Positions 40,469-52,854 of a stretch of 54,806 nt of DNA are shown here, in pieces. Each line of letters opens with the position of its first letter. Position 1 is the stretch's first letter. The notes under the pieces were generated by a model. The model did not search any database and was not told the origin of the DNA. It saw only the letters and a program-made list of their open reading frames with translations. Origin of the DNA: Choristocarpus tenellus KU-1152 (Eukaryota > Phaeophyceae). The stretch lies in assembly GCA_964200185.2 (NCBI GenBank), contig CAXNAD020000008.1, positions 1-54,806 on the forward strand, written 5' to 3'. The position numbers and the translations under genes are program-made.

Positions 40469-43400
40469 AGCTGGAGGAATATTTGGATTCAGCTAGATTT
40501 ATTTCTCAAGAACTGACTAACCTGATGTTTCCCCCAGTGTGGTTGGTTAGGTCAGATTCAGGTAGCACAAGTTTAGGTAAGTGGCATTTGGCATGTCACT
40601 GTCTGTCCCCCTGAGTATGCTACTCAGCACATAAAATTGTCCGATATTGACAACCTTTTCAGTATGGATTGTTGTGAGGGATCAACTTTTGACATGAACT
40701 GCTGGAAGCATGTACACCATGAGACTTGAGTTTGTACTAGATGTCTCAGACAACACATAAATTTCCAGTATAATGTAAACGGTGTGTATGCTGGATATCT
40801 CATGTGTGAACTCATCTGTATGCCCCCAGCTTCAGGGATAGAAACATATTCAACTGATTCATGTGCAATACAAAGGTGTGAAAATAACCTTTGACCAACA
40901 TACGATACTACCAATTAGCTACAACTTATAAATTGATGTTTTGAAATGGTTTGACTTCTTTATCTTCCACCTCTCTCTCTCTGAATGTCCCAGTAATTTG
41001 TACAAACCATTATCCGGTGAGAAACATGTACTATTGAAAGGTGTTGACTAATAATTGTAGCAACAGAAGAGGTTTGAATTCATCCCCCAAAAGAACATGC
41101 AAACAATTGCAAGAGAAAGATCATCTCCAACATGTATACATGTGAGACAAGGAAATTTCACCTTCAAAATATGCAAGTTGCTTCAACCTAAGTATTCTAC
41201 CTCAACTGGGCAGGACCACTCTTGATTGTTCAATTGCAATTGTCCTGCATTTACATTTATGGATATTTCGATTACTTTCCATTGGAGTGGCTGTCCCCCC
41301 CCTAAACAGTCCCCACAACAGACAAATCTTGTCTCTCACAATTTGTTGAGTTATCTCATGCATTCACAACTTGCAAAGCTCCAAGGAACAGGTGGTAATC
41401 TGATTTGTGTGTGTTATCCTTTACCAGTTGAATAAGAAAGCCTTTTTTTGTCTGACAAAGATCACTCTCTTTCAATGTGTCTATTGGTTTGTCCACTGAT
41501 TCACTATTGAAGCACAAAATGATCTGCCAAGGTAGGCAGGCAAGCATGCAAAGCTCTGACCTATTTTATTGATCACTACAGAGTGGTGGCCTATCTGTGG
41601 AACTTGAGTGAGTTTCAAATTATTCAATGCAACACAGGCTAAACATGTAGTTTGATCAACAACTTAATTGGGCACACTGTTGTTGGACAGTAGGGATGGT
41701 GTTGGTCTGTTTAAATCCAATGATGTGTCTCCCAACTAGAGACCACCCTGTAAAGCACCATATTCTTTTGTAAGTACAATAGTACAATGAAGGGTGTTTG
41801 CAGTGTATCCTTGTGGTAGGTCCCTTTATACCATGCTCAAATCTCTGTGTTGCGACATTGTAGTGTTTCATGGTAGTCTGCCACAGCATGACCTCACAAC
41901 ATGCAACTGACATATCTCAATGCTGCCTGTACAACATAAACTATGAATGTGTGGGATGCCAATGACACACTGAAAACCTTTTCCTTGACCATCACGGAGA
42001 ATGCTACTATTATGAAATAAGCAACAAGCACACCTTCAAAGAAACAAGGGCCGTCAGTGAAGAGAGATTACTAAGTCATGCTGGCAAAACAAGCTTGTTG
42101 GATTATTGTTTGTAGTATTGAAGTAAGAAATACTAGACATTTTGATAAGTGAATCTTTGACCTTTTCAAATGAATTAATAGCATAACTGTACAGTAACTA
42201 CTCCCATTCAAGTAGATATATATGCTTCAGCTCTCATGGTGTGTGGAGTCCTTTGTTTAAATGGTTGTGTGTATATATATCAATATTCCCATTTTAGGAC
42301 ACAAAAACAGCAAAAATGGGCCAAGTATCTTGATATAGGGATGTTTCATGTGATTTTCACAGGAGTAGTACAACAATGGAGAGACTTTCATGTTTGATAC
42401 TTTGAGACCCCAATGTAAAGTGATCTGTTCTTGACACAGCACCCTTGGCACCATTTGGAACACACCTAATGTGCGCCTCCTAAACCCTGCATTTCCTCTA
42501 TCATTTGTGAAGGGGGGTATATTGAGTGCAGTAACTGCTTCGATTTATATTTGTAACTGTCAGTCATATTGGGCGTACATAATGCATCCCCCAACTATAT
42601 GATCTGCTTGATGTGTGCTATTTGCTGGATAGTGGACAGCATCATTTGGGGAGGAAGGCCTGCAACGCCTAGAAAGCAGGCACACACCGTATCCCCCCTA
42701 GTCCATCTAGAATTGCAGGTATACTACTTCCTTCTTCTAAATATTAAAACCATGTGAAGTGTCCATACTTATCAATGATGATATCATTTCAAGATGAAAA
42801 TTGATGAGAGAGGACCAGCACACTTTCAAAAGGCACAAATGAAAGTTCGCTACAAATCTGAAACTAGATTCAGATAGTTCAGATAGCCAGTGTCAATAAT
42901 ACAGAATACTCCTTCTCTGATGCTTTTCTCAATAAATCCCCAAGAAACTTTGAATGGGAGTGGCTGTAACAAAGAGTTCCTGCCTCAATAATACATTGGT
43001 GACCTACCATGTGAGTAGTTGAGAGATCTACGTAAACAGTGCTACTTGCTTGCTTTGCAGGGTATACAGTGGGTAAGTTCAGTTGGGCACCAAAGAGGCA
43101 GCAACATTTGCTGGGTGTTGCTTGTGATATCTTCAGCGCTTGACAAAGGGAGAAAACTCACCCTATCACCTATCATGTTCGCAGTGCTTTTGCCACACCA
43201 GAAGGGAAGCTATCAATGATATTCTGGTATTCTAATATTAGGGTGTTACCTCCAGCAACTCTATAATTAATTCTGTGTTGTCACAGCTTTACCATTTACA
43301 CTCCATGTCAGCTTATATATAATAGTATTACTTCAGAACTCCTGTCAGCTGTATTGTGAAAAAAAACTGCAGTTAGTTTGTATGATTGATGATCTACAAA

Positions 43401-43491
43401 ATAAAGTTTGTCCGGTGTATATGTAGCACAAGTACCACGCATTACAGCTGGAGCTCGTTTTTAAATGCCTAACATTGATGGCTTAACTTCC
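40469..43491. other. Intergenic region, middle of the COQ3–SAS6L gap
   Basis: This is AT-rich DNA without a supported gene. Open stretches of up to 96 codons lack motifs and splice support. Confidence 0.4.
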
Positions 43492-43574
43492 TGGCTCAGT
43501 GGTTGAGATGCCGGTGGTTGGTTACCGGCATGAATTTTGCTAGTTTGAACCCTTTCAATGCTAGACTTTTTTTT
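43492..43574 (+). repeat. tRNA-like element with A box, B box and T-run
   Basis: TGGCTCAGTGG at 43492–43502 fits an A box, and GTTTGAACCC at 43543–43552 fits a B box. They are 51 bases apart, the same A-to-B spacing seen in the LTR tRNA-like module at 54173. Between them, arms ATGCCGGT (43508–43515) and ACCGGCAT (43524–43531) form a perfect 8-pair hairpin with an 8-base loop. A run of eight Ts at 43567–43574 could end a polymerase III transcript. A normal acceptor stem is not seen, so this is more likely a tRNA-derived short element or pseudogene than a working tRNA. Confidence 0.5.
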
Positions 43575-44663
43575 ATGAAAGCCTGGATTCAAAAATCCAA
43601 TTTCATCTAGTTAGCACAACGGATTGTACATCATGCTGTCTGTGCCTATACCACAAAACCATCAGACCAAGATCGATGTGTAAAATTGGAGTTGGGTCCA
43701 ACAGGAGATGTGAGGGAGATGGTGCAACAAGTGGTGAGGATGCTGAACCTGTCATTGAATAGACTATATGCAAGTCTTAATTTGGTACTATCAATACAAA
43801 GTAGGTGGAGTTAGAATGTGTTCTTTTTTTTACCCCATAGCAGGTCAGTGTTGTGAACCATGGCAGATTAATCAACTTCAGCTCATTTAATTGAGAACAG
43901 AGATCACAACCGAATATGTCTAGTTATTCTGCTATTTTGCTTTTTATCAGAAGGGACACAAAATCATGTCACAACATAGTGCCTTTTGTCTCCACAACAA
44001 CATGTCTCAATTCACCACCACACTTTCATGAATTTTTATCTGCCTGACAAGTGTCCTCACCCACGTGCAGTTTATGATAATTAGGAAAGACCAGGTCGAG
44101 CACAACAAGGTGGAATGCTGTGAGTATAGTTGTAAACAATTCAGATGTGTGTTAGCTGTGTTCTTTTTCTCTTGTACTCCGAATTGTGTATGTGCCTTCT
44201 CTCCTTCAGTAGTATTTCAAGAGTGCTGTGGTAAAACAATATAATAGATGTAAAATCATGATGAATCCATCTTCGTTGTTTACAGTTAATCTCACAGCCA
44301 CATATTCTGAAGCTTTCTTGAAACAAGGCATAACGGAGCAATAGTCTGCCTCAGCTACTACAGGAGATCCTGCCTCTGGTGATGCTCACAAGGATGTTTT
44401 GCTTGGCGAAGCGAAGCCACCTTCACTCGGCAACCAGTGCCACGCGTTTCACCCTCGTCAGATGGTGTGTTGAAAGGTTAATCGACCTGATCAATTTTTT
44501 GGTAGGAATAAATGATACTACTATGTAAAAAAGGGTAAATTTCATGAACATACATACTGCGTATCAATATGGACATCGTATTGGAAGATATCAAAATGGA
44601 CGAATCAATACGAGAAACGGTCTCCTTTCCCCACATTCAACTCTCCCAAAGATACTTGTAGAG
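43575..44663. other. Intergenic region upstream of the SAS-6-like gene
   Basis: No gene is recognised. The stretch presumably includes the promoter and leader of the SAS-6-like gene. The frame stays open upstream of the chosen ATG (from 44544), so a longer N-terminus is possible. Confidence 0.4.
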
Positions 44664-47600
44664 ATGACAGCCAGCGCGGAAAATCTTGATCTCATGCATG
44701 CTTTCGACTTCTCTTCGATCGAGGAGATGGACCCATCCATCGGTGCGTAGGGTTGAAGCGATTGTGTAGGGCTTTTAATGTTAGTACGTTGTAGATAACT
44801 ATCGCGTTCCTTCGCGTCGTGTTTGGGAATAATCTTTCCCTCACTCATGAATCACGTCCCTCCCCAGTGGATGGATTTCGTACAATTTACGACAGGGAGG
44901 TTCCATTTGAGCTCCGAGTCCAAGAGTCAGCTGACGGACCTCAGCAAGTGGGCACCCTAGAGGCCATAAAAGTCAAAATTCTCATGCTGGTGAGAACATC
45001 AATATTTCTGTAGGTTCTAGATCTCTTCATCCTTCCACTAAAACCGGAATTCGTGAGGTAATCATAATTGATATTGCTCCTCTACTCATTACCATGTTGT
45101 CTATTAGGAAGGATGAAAGTACCCTTGAGCTTTCTCCTCAATAGATGCCACCCCAAGAGACAGGCTCCTGTCACTGGAGGGTTTGAAGTGTCACATCGAT
45201 GTCCCTTCCTGCTATGTTTTTCTTAGGCTATTTTCATTACTTGCCTCTGTCTTGCAATATCATTGAATGGTCAAGCCACCCACCCCGCCTATTTCCGTTC
45301 GGTGACTCTGCCAATGACGCTGAGCCTGCTTGAAAGGGATAATCTTTGGGACCACGATGAATGAATTATCTTGTTCACAAGACAGAAATATGTATCAAGA
45401 ACTTGTTGTTACGACCTCTTGAATCAACGTTCTCACTGGCCCTCATAATCCAATGCTACGTCCTGCCTTATGTTGCTTCCAACATGCCGGCCTGCCGTTC
45501 TGCATTTTGTATTCAACCATCTAGATAGATACCTACAAGTTTGCGGGCTGATCGTAACCGTGGTTGATCAATAGACATAGAATATGGCAACCCCAAACTT
45601 TCGGCGAACAACCAAAAAAACTTGTATTTACATTTGCTGACACTTTCCTCTGTGTAAGGAACAAAATTACCTGAGATCTCACCCCCAACACCATGTTTCC
45701 GAACTTGTTAGGGGGGTGACAATGATCCGCAGGCAGTGAGAGTTGAACTCTCCAGTGAAGCAGACTTATTTTTCCACTATATGCATGTAACAGATGAAGC
45801 ATCCTTCCAGGTGTGTGTTTGTTATTTCAGCTTCCTGCATCTGTACTCCCCAGAACATATTACTGGTACCTTACATGATGTCTTCTTAGAGGTGAAATGT
45901 TCATTTGCAATGTATTGTAGTTTTTCAACCAGTCAGCAATCAACCCCAGAGATACCAGTGAATAATCTACTAGCTCCAGGACTAGTTGCATACGACACCG
46001 TCAATCTTACCCCCCAAACAATTTTCATCTTAAATATAATTTAAAGGTCACTTGCTGTCTTGTGCTTGATGTTCCTTGTCTAAAGAATTTGTAAAGTTAC
46101 AAGGTTCCTCCATGTGATCACTATTCCAGATATTGACACTCATTGGGCCTCCTGTTGCGCAATATTCTCTCTGCAAGCACAACTATTAAATAAGAAAAAA
46201 CTTCTTCCTCTGGTGGCTAAAGGTTGTGTCAGTTGAGAGCGGTAATCCAAAGGCAAAAGAAGTGGACAGTAATATATCAAAGGGATGAGATCCTATGGAG
46301 AAGGGCAGACAGGATGGAAGAATTTGTCCAGGATACAAGAACAAAGGGAAGTGAAGAATCAGGAATGGATAAATCTAGCAAAGAAACAGCACAAATTTGT
46401 ATGCCTGTCGTGGAGAAGTTTAAATGACAGGAGGAAGCCAGGGATAAGAAAAGTTCACAATGATTGACCAGATCAGATAGGTGACAATGAAGAGCAGATT
46501 TTGCACCATACAGAGAAGTGAAGCAAAAAATGCAGCTGTGAAAACAGTGACACCTGTCTATATTGTGATAAAGAACATCTGAAACATAACCAAAACAAGC
46601 ATGAAAATCTTCACTTGGAGGATAGTCAAGTCACTACGTCAATATGGACTTGATACTTATAATTGAGCACACCAACAATTGACAAAATGTATGATTAGTT
46701 GAGTGGGAAGTGCTACTGATCCATCAATTTGGTTGACCCAAGTTTTACAAGGTTTGAGAGCTTGATCACTGTGATGAGGCCATGACCTGATTGGTCCCAG
46801 GTGGACATCCATTCCTTGACCAGGCAATGCAAGAGAAGCAGAAGCTTATGGTGGAGTTTTGTAACTTTCCCAATGTGCTTATCCGGATGCTCAATAACTG
46901 CATCAAGGAGCCACACAGTCATCTGGCTGTCTTTGTTATGCAGCATGATCTTAATGCCCGTCTAGATTTTATTCAGGTAAGCTCATGCAAGGATAAAGGT
47001 ATCTTGCCCTCCAAAGGAAAATTTTTCCTCTTTTTGAAGCCAGGGATATCTACAACCTATCCAGAGAGCCAATCTTGGTCATGCAGTGTAAATGAAAGAT
47101 CTCATGGGAGAGCTTCAGTTACTTGATGTATGTCTATAAAGAATTTAGTTGCTGTGAAGGGAACGCTTGTAACTTTGCTTAATTGTATTACACAAATTAC
47201 TCCAAAAAAGCACTGCGGTTATAAAAATTTGAAGTTATTTCTTGTTCCAAACTGAAAATGTGCTGTCTTGAACCTACACCGGGAATGTGACTGACGAGGA
47301 CAGTATTAGACCTTGATAATTATTGTAGAACAGACCATCGTTCAAGAATACCTGTATTATTGCAACATGTGTTTGTTTCAAATCTGTCTCCTCTCAACTC
47401 CATCTGAATTTGGTGCTAACCTGTGATGAGCTATGAACACACACCCTCTTGTGATTCCACAGAATATGGAGTACAAGTTTGTGGAGCTGATGTCCCTCCA
47501 GTACATGCGATCAGCAGAAGATATTGTTCAGCATCAAATAACCTACAGATACAATGCAATGAAGGTAACAACTCTGCAGGTCTCTTCATTAACGACACTT

Positions 47601-47998
47601 GTTCTTTGACAAGTGTAAGTTTACTGAGTCCTCAAATTCATCTGTGTGCTGTCAAAGCTGCTTAGAACTGGTGAGAGAAGCTGCTTGGCCACAAGAGACA
47701 ATTTTTGCCATTGAGCTTATGGATTATTATGCTCAACATAGATTAGAGATCACCCGACCAGCAGATAGCCAGTCCCATATTCTACTGAACAATCCAATAT
47801 GTCTGTACGAGTATTATCCTCTGTAGTGGTGATGGTGACTCATCAGTCTGGTTTTGCCTATATGCTGCCCTCCAACAGTCAAGATTAGCGCTAATGCAGG
47901 CCCGACTTCAAGATGTCAACAACCTTGTCAAGCTCAAGAACCCATCGCTGTTGCTGCAGTTGCAGAAGTCTACTGCTTCTACAAGTCTGGTCACGTAG
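44664..47998 (+). CDS. SAS-6-like protein (SAS6L), 6 exons
   Basis: It belongs to the family related to SAS-6, the centriole cartwheel protein. SAS6L members have the globular N-terminal domain without the long coiled coil and locate to basal bodies or, in apicomplexans, the apical complex. Exons are 44664–44742, 44868–44989, 45733–45810, 46824–46976, 47463–47564 and 47879–47998, joining in frame to 217 residues. Notable segments are TIYDREVPFELRV, VELSSEADLFFHYMHVTDE, KLMVEFCNFPNVLIRMLNNC, IKEPHSHLAVFVMQ, ARLDFIQNMEYKFVELMSLQ, QITYRYNAMKSRLALMQARL and KLKNPSLLLQLQK. The frame ends at TAG (47996–47998), nine residues after LQLQK. The assignment rests on remembered family pattern, not an alignment. 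Canonical SAS-6 is the alternative, but the absence of a long coiled coil favours SAS6L. The ATG at 44664 begins MTASAENLDLMHAFDFSS. Confidence 0.8.
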
Positions 47999-48777
47999 GG
48001 ATGAATTGTACAAATGTGAGAAGGATCGTTGCACTCTTGTTCTGAAGTTGTTGTACCATTTTTTTTGTGTGTTTTGTCACAATTCCTCATACATTGAGAG
48101 CAAGAAGGAGCTGAACACCAGCATCACACAGTCCCTTGATACCTTTTCTTATATGGGATTTTTTGCTGTTGTTGTCTGTTGTTGCAGTCCTACATACTAT
48201 ATTTGCCAATTTGCCAACCTTGCAGCAAGGTCAAAGGCAAAGGGATGGTGGTTGTAGCCCAGTTGGAGGCTATCTCTTTTCATTACCCAATTGACATATT
48301 ATTTTTATTACTACTGTACATCTACAGTCGGATCTAAATTGACCCAGGTCAAAGGGCAACATAAATGAGAGATGTAGAAGGAAGAAAAGATACACATGAA
48401 ATAATAAAAGGAATAAGAACAAAAAAAAGTGATAAAATAATAAAAAACACCTAAAGACATGCATAAGACAAAGGCCTATAAATAGACACAGCAACTGGGC
48501 TGATCAACAGGTTCTGCTGATCTGAAGACAAGGATAATCAGTGAATGACCACATGGTTCTGTCCCCTTAATATGATGAATGCTCATCTATTCATCTCTTG
48601 TTGGAACAAGCATAGATATTTTTATTTGAGTACTTGTTGCAGTACCTCTTACTGGATACCATCCACTCCTACTGTTTGATCAAAGTGTAACTGACATTAA
48701 ACTCCCCTCCAATTGATGTTGTACATTGAAAAGACTTGTGTTACATACAAAGTAGTGTGCAACATTTTTTATTCTAG
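47999..48777. other. Region downstream of the SAS-6-like gene
   Basis: No gene is supported. A purine-rich stretch (48360–48470) gives a long run of hydrophobic codons on the minus strand, but it is a low-complexity artefact. Confidence 0.4.
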
Positions 48778-49133
48778 AACCTCTTTGAGATACTTTTTGG
48801 GGGGGTTGATATCTATCTATGTAATGCTCAAGCATACAGCCCAGCCAGTGGCACTTGTGTCAAGGTAAGGCAGCCGTCCATACATGCAATGTTAAAACAC
48901 ATGCAAACACATTGATCATGATTCTGGGACCCCTAAGACTGCAACATACTTAGTAGAAATATACTTCTCAAGTACATCTATTATCATTAACTGAGTTGAT
49001 TTTACCTATGCTGACATGGTATCAGGTATCCTTGTCTTTTTGAGTCACAACAGCTGGTAAGTTCCCTAATCTCTGGTCCATTGGACCACATTGAGGTGAA
49101 ACAGGCCCTACAGTGCTGTCATGCAATACTCAG
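48778..49133 (+). CDS. Two probable exons of an unidentified gene (partial)
   Basis: The exon at 48778–48864 has a strong acceptor (TTTTTTATTCTAG) and donor (AAG before GTAAGG). The exon at 49026–49133 follows a CAG acceptor. The only frame open across both joins with matching phase. It reads TSLRYFLGGLISIYVMLKH, then QPVALVSRYPCLFESQQL, then SGPLDHIEVKQALQCCHAIL. The segment FLGGLISIYVML is hydrophobic enough for a membrane helix. A strong alternative donor (CTG before GTAAGT at 49057) would shorten the second exon to 31 bases. I do not recognise the family, and neither start nor stop was found. It could be part of a helical-repeat or membrane protein. Confidence 0.4.
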
Positions 49134-50029
49134 GTTGTATTGGTGGAACTCATGACAAACATACAAGAAAGGGTCACGTGCTGGTGGTTTGGAAACAAGG
49201 GAGGGCACTCCCATTCCTTTAGAAGCTGCGAACAACAGTGCTGAGATTAACCCCCCCAAAAATGCTGTTATTGCCATGCACCACCACGAGTGTAAAAGGG
49301 AACTCTTGTGTTTGTCTGCTGAAACATTTTGAACTGGTTAACAATATCTTCCATCTACTGTAGAGGCCTTTCCTGAAGACCATGTCTACCGTTGGATAAA
49401 ACGTAAAATGTAAAATGTAAAATGTCTAAAGGTTTCTTAACTGAACGAACGCATCATGGCAATTTCCTCTAGACCTGGGAAATAGAGTATGTTGTGTGGT
49501 GCTCTTTAGAAAGGTGTGAAGAATTTCATTTGGTCATTCCAGCTTCGGGCTAATTTTTAGGGTAGCGGAATGTTCTTTTCTGCGTCAGCTGTAATTGAGT
49601 GTTTTCTCTGAGATATCTATGGGGGACTGTTGTGCAGCAAAGGAACCAACACAAATTGGTGCAGGTAAGAGAGATATAAATATTTCTTTGTGACCAGTGT
49701 CGTTGGTAGTTTGAAATATTTCTGCTGAGCTGTTTTGTGCTTGGGGTCATTTTTGCTATGTCTCTTCCCTGGATGGAGTCTGTCTTCCATTTTGAGTACA
49801 CAGGTTTCAAAGTTTTTGTTGAGAATAAAAATAATGTTTCGAATACATTCATATTTAGGTTTAAAATTTGATGTACTTTGAAGGATGTGATTGAGTTGAT
49901 GTAGGTACGCAGAACGCGAGGGTCATCTCCACCCATACAACAAACACCATAAAAGAGGGCACCTTGTGACCCTTGGACAAAGGAAAAAACTGAATGGGGT
50001 AATGTAATGGGGCATCAGGATAAATGTTG
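49134..50029. other. Gap with one unassigned minus-strand open stretch
   Basis: The open stretch at 49550–49936 (−) reads 128 codons, including DDPRVLRTYINSITSFKVHQ. I know no family for it and see no splice support. A short TAAAATG tandem run lies at about 49403–49425. Confidence 0.3.
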
Positions 50030-51157
50030 TCATGCAGCATTCGACCAGAGTTTTGGATATAGATCAGACTTCATACATTGTGGGAGGACGAGGTCCAGTT
50101 GTTTGAGTGGGGGTGAGCATAGGGAATGCTGCTGCTACTTGAGATCAGGTTTATCTCAAGAGAGAGGTAAAACAGAACTTATCCATGGCCACCGACCATC
50201 TAGATGAGATTTCTGTCTCAATAAGTTGGCAGCCAGAACCATTCAAGTTGCTATCTGGAGCAATCCTGGCAGAGTTATGCCATGTGAAAATTGAGGATCA
50301 GGTGCTTCTCTTACTCTATGAAGCAGAGAAGTTCTGCAAACATGAGTAATGAGTAATGAGTGTGTGCTATGGAGACCCGGACAAAAATTGGTAGGCCTGG
50401 TGCAGCACAAGGATGGGGAAAGTCCCTTGACAGGCAGAAGGGTGCCAGCATACGCATACACTGGCAGGGTTGAGGGAAGGCCTTGACATGGCAGGAAGAC
50501 TTGTGAGATTCCCAGGTTCTTACCATAAATTTGGCAGAGAGGACCAGAAGACAGTGCTTGTCAAGCGCAGATACTTGAGATACATTCAGGACAACAGGAA
50601 CCAGAGGAGCAACAATATGATACTCTACCTAGGGGAGTAGAAGCTGGGAGCAGTGATGGATCCAGGCTGAGGCAGCCTGGTGGCACGTGTTGAAGCCCTC
50701 CCTGGAAAGGGAAGGGGGGACTGGTTCAATTCGTTGCACTACAGCTCAAGGTACCCGCAGTCATCAAGGGTGGGCCATTTCCCTCTCCTTAAATTTCGGG
50801 AGAGAGAGGGGTGCTTCTGGCACTACTGGAAGAGTTGTGTGTACAGGTGATAATTGGTGCTGTTTGAGGAGATTGATTACTCTGTGCGATCCACTGATTG
50901 GGACTATTTTGTGGCACTGGACACGTGTGATCCCTTCATTGCCCTCAAGGGTATAAGGAGGAACAGTGGCATGGATCTGGCTAGGATGGCTTGCATCAGA
51001 GGGAGCTGACTAGCCATCTTGCCGCTCCACTGTATCTCTAGAATAGGGGTTCCATTAGTACATTGTTGACTTTCATGATGGATCATGTTGCACTTGATTT
51101 GCTCAGGCCCTTAAGCTCGCTGTGGATAAAATAGCCAAGCAAATACAAGTTGAATAA
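50030..51157 (+). pseudogene. Decayed or unresolved coding region, unidentified
   Basis: Coding-like segments follow one another on the plus strand but shift frame or meet stops. They are a piece at about 50032–50108 (RVLDIDQTSYIVGGRGPVV), a 54-codon frame from the ATG at 50184 (with LLSGAILAELCHVKIEDQVL), a piece at about 50357–50484 (KLVGLVQHKDGESPLTGRR), a 50-codon frame from about 50488 (with QKTVLVKRRYLRYIQ), a piece at about 50860–51009 (EEIDYSVRSTDWDYFVALD), and a possible terminal exon 51117–51157 (ALKLAVDKIAKQIQVE then TAA) after a good acceptor. No family is recognised. A broken transposon-type gene, or a real gene with introns that I failed to resolve, are both possible. Confidence 0.35.
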
Positions 51158-51610
51158 GGGGGGAGTCCTTGCAGTGATAGACCAATTGTGGTTACAGTGT
51201 CTGCATGTATCTGTCCCTTATACATGATGGGATCTGAATCATGTCCCTTTCTGTTGCTGCTTAGGAGATGGGTTCCTGTGTACTATTCCAATATAACACA
51301 TACTAAAAGGGGCCCATGAAGAAAAATATTCAAGTCCTGCTCACCCCTTTTCTTCCATAGATGAAGTAGTGTAACGAAGAATGTCACAGTCATGTCAAGG
51401 ACTGAAGTTGAACCACTTACTTACAACCAAAAAGGATTTGGACATAGTTAGGACTAAGCTCTATGGGTTCCAGAAGCAGTCCTTACACTGTCAAAATTCT
51501 GTAGTGAGGGAGGATGCACACAGATTCATGTTTCATCTAGGAATGTGTCGGGTGCTTTCATTTTATAGGTGTCAGGCTGTAGTGTAGAGGGGGACTGGAC
51601 TGGTGGAAGG

Positions 51611-51843
51611 GGTTGGTGGACACAGAGGATTTCATACACACATGTGATTCATTTCGGAACTATTTATATTTTTTATTTTTTGAGCCTGTCTGATCTATCA
51701 CCCTCCTCGCTCTCTCTTGATGTAAGTGTCAGGGATTGGTGGACACAGGCAAAGGTTTTCATATACACATGTGATCAATATTGGCATTATTTATATGGTT
51801 TATTTAAGCCTGTCAGATCTGTCACTGTCTCCGCTCTCTTGAT
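51611..51843. repeat. 123-base tandem duplication, diverged
   Basis: GGTTGGTGGACACAG...CTCTCTTGAT at 51611–51721 is repeated with changes as GATTGGTGGACACAG...CTCTCTTGAT at 51734–51843. Shared blocks include CACATGTGAT, TTATTTATAT-type AT runs and AGCCTGTC. Divergence shows that the duplication is not recent. Confidence 0.85.
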
Positions 51844-52402
51844 TTTCTAATCTATGTATCAACTATGTTATTGCTTGAATTTTTTATAATATTTGTAAGT
51901 TTAGTATGGGGATTATCCTACTTGCGGTTAGATGCTCCGCAAACTACTTTGATTCTCATGCTGCTGCAACTATGTAAGGAGGTGAATAAGTTTGACTGTG
52001 AAATGGAAGTGCTGGCAATAAAGAAAGGGAATCTAGGTAGACATATGTGTAGCAGAAAAAATAACTGGCAAAGTAATTATAATGTGACAAATATGACTCC
52101 ACAATTCAACATTTTTGTCCGGTGACGACGAGTTGAAGCAATAATTTTTGTTTGCACTCTGCAAAATGTAGAACAATTGCCACAACTTTCTGACAACAAT
52201 CAACAGGCAACATGTGTGACTTCATATTTCTAAACTTTGAAGACATTTACTTGCAGGCTAGACAGATCAACCACCTAGTAGGTCCCATATTGGACTTGGG
52301 TAAGTCCAGAATCAGACCTACCCTGTCTGGTGTGGTTACAATCTCTGATGGCCCTTGTCAGGACACTTCAGAAATATTTCATCAACCTGTCCAACCCATG
52401 TA

Positions 52403-52553
52403 GACTGGTTAGATGGGTTCCAATACTTAGCGGATACATATGAGAAAATATTGGAATTTGTCCAGCTGTAGTCCACAGACTGGACAGGTTCCAATGATTA
52501 GACTTATTCCGAACTTGTGAGACATTGTTGGAACCTGTTGACCTGCATACTGG
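52403..52553 (+). repeat. Degenerate ~75-base satellite, second locus
   Basis: Units begin with GACTGG at 52403 and 52478 and partially at 52548. Each has GGTTCCAAT, a TGAGA word and a TTGGAA word in order. The phrasing (ACTGG and GAGACATTGTTG) recalls the array at 26838–27072, so the two may be one satellite family. Confidence 0.55.
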
Positions 52554-52854
52554 TCCCTATGCATTTGCCCAGACTCATAACAAACCCTGGTATATTTCCC
52601 ACCTGAATTGGAATAATATCTCGTGTATATTAGTTACTCCAATTGTCTGATCACTACATTACATTCACTAAATTGGCCTGTGGGTTCACGGATTGTCTGA
52701 TCAGGTATGGACATTTCCAACCAGATTTCTAGCAATTTTATTTTAGAATATTTTCTATTTATCACGTGAGTCTGAATAGCCCGAACTATTGATCACAAGG
52801 TGACCGGAGGAGAAGCAGTAACACTCAAAATACATAACATTTCAGAAACAAAAA

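Noticed and set aside
48360-48494. Hydrophobic minus-strand open stretch resembling a membrane protein
   Set aside because: It comes from a purine-rich low-complexity run that reads as Phe/Leu codons, with no start context or conserved motif.
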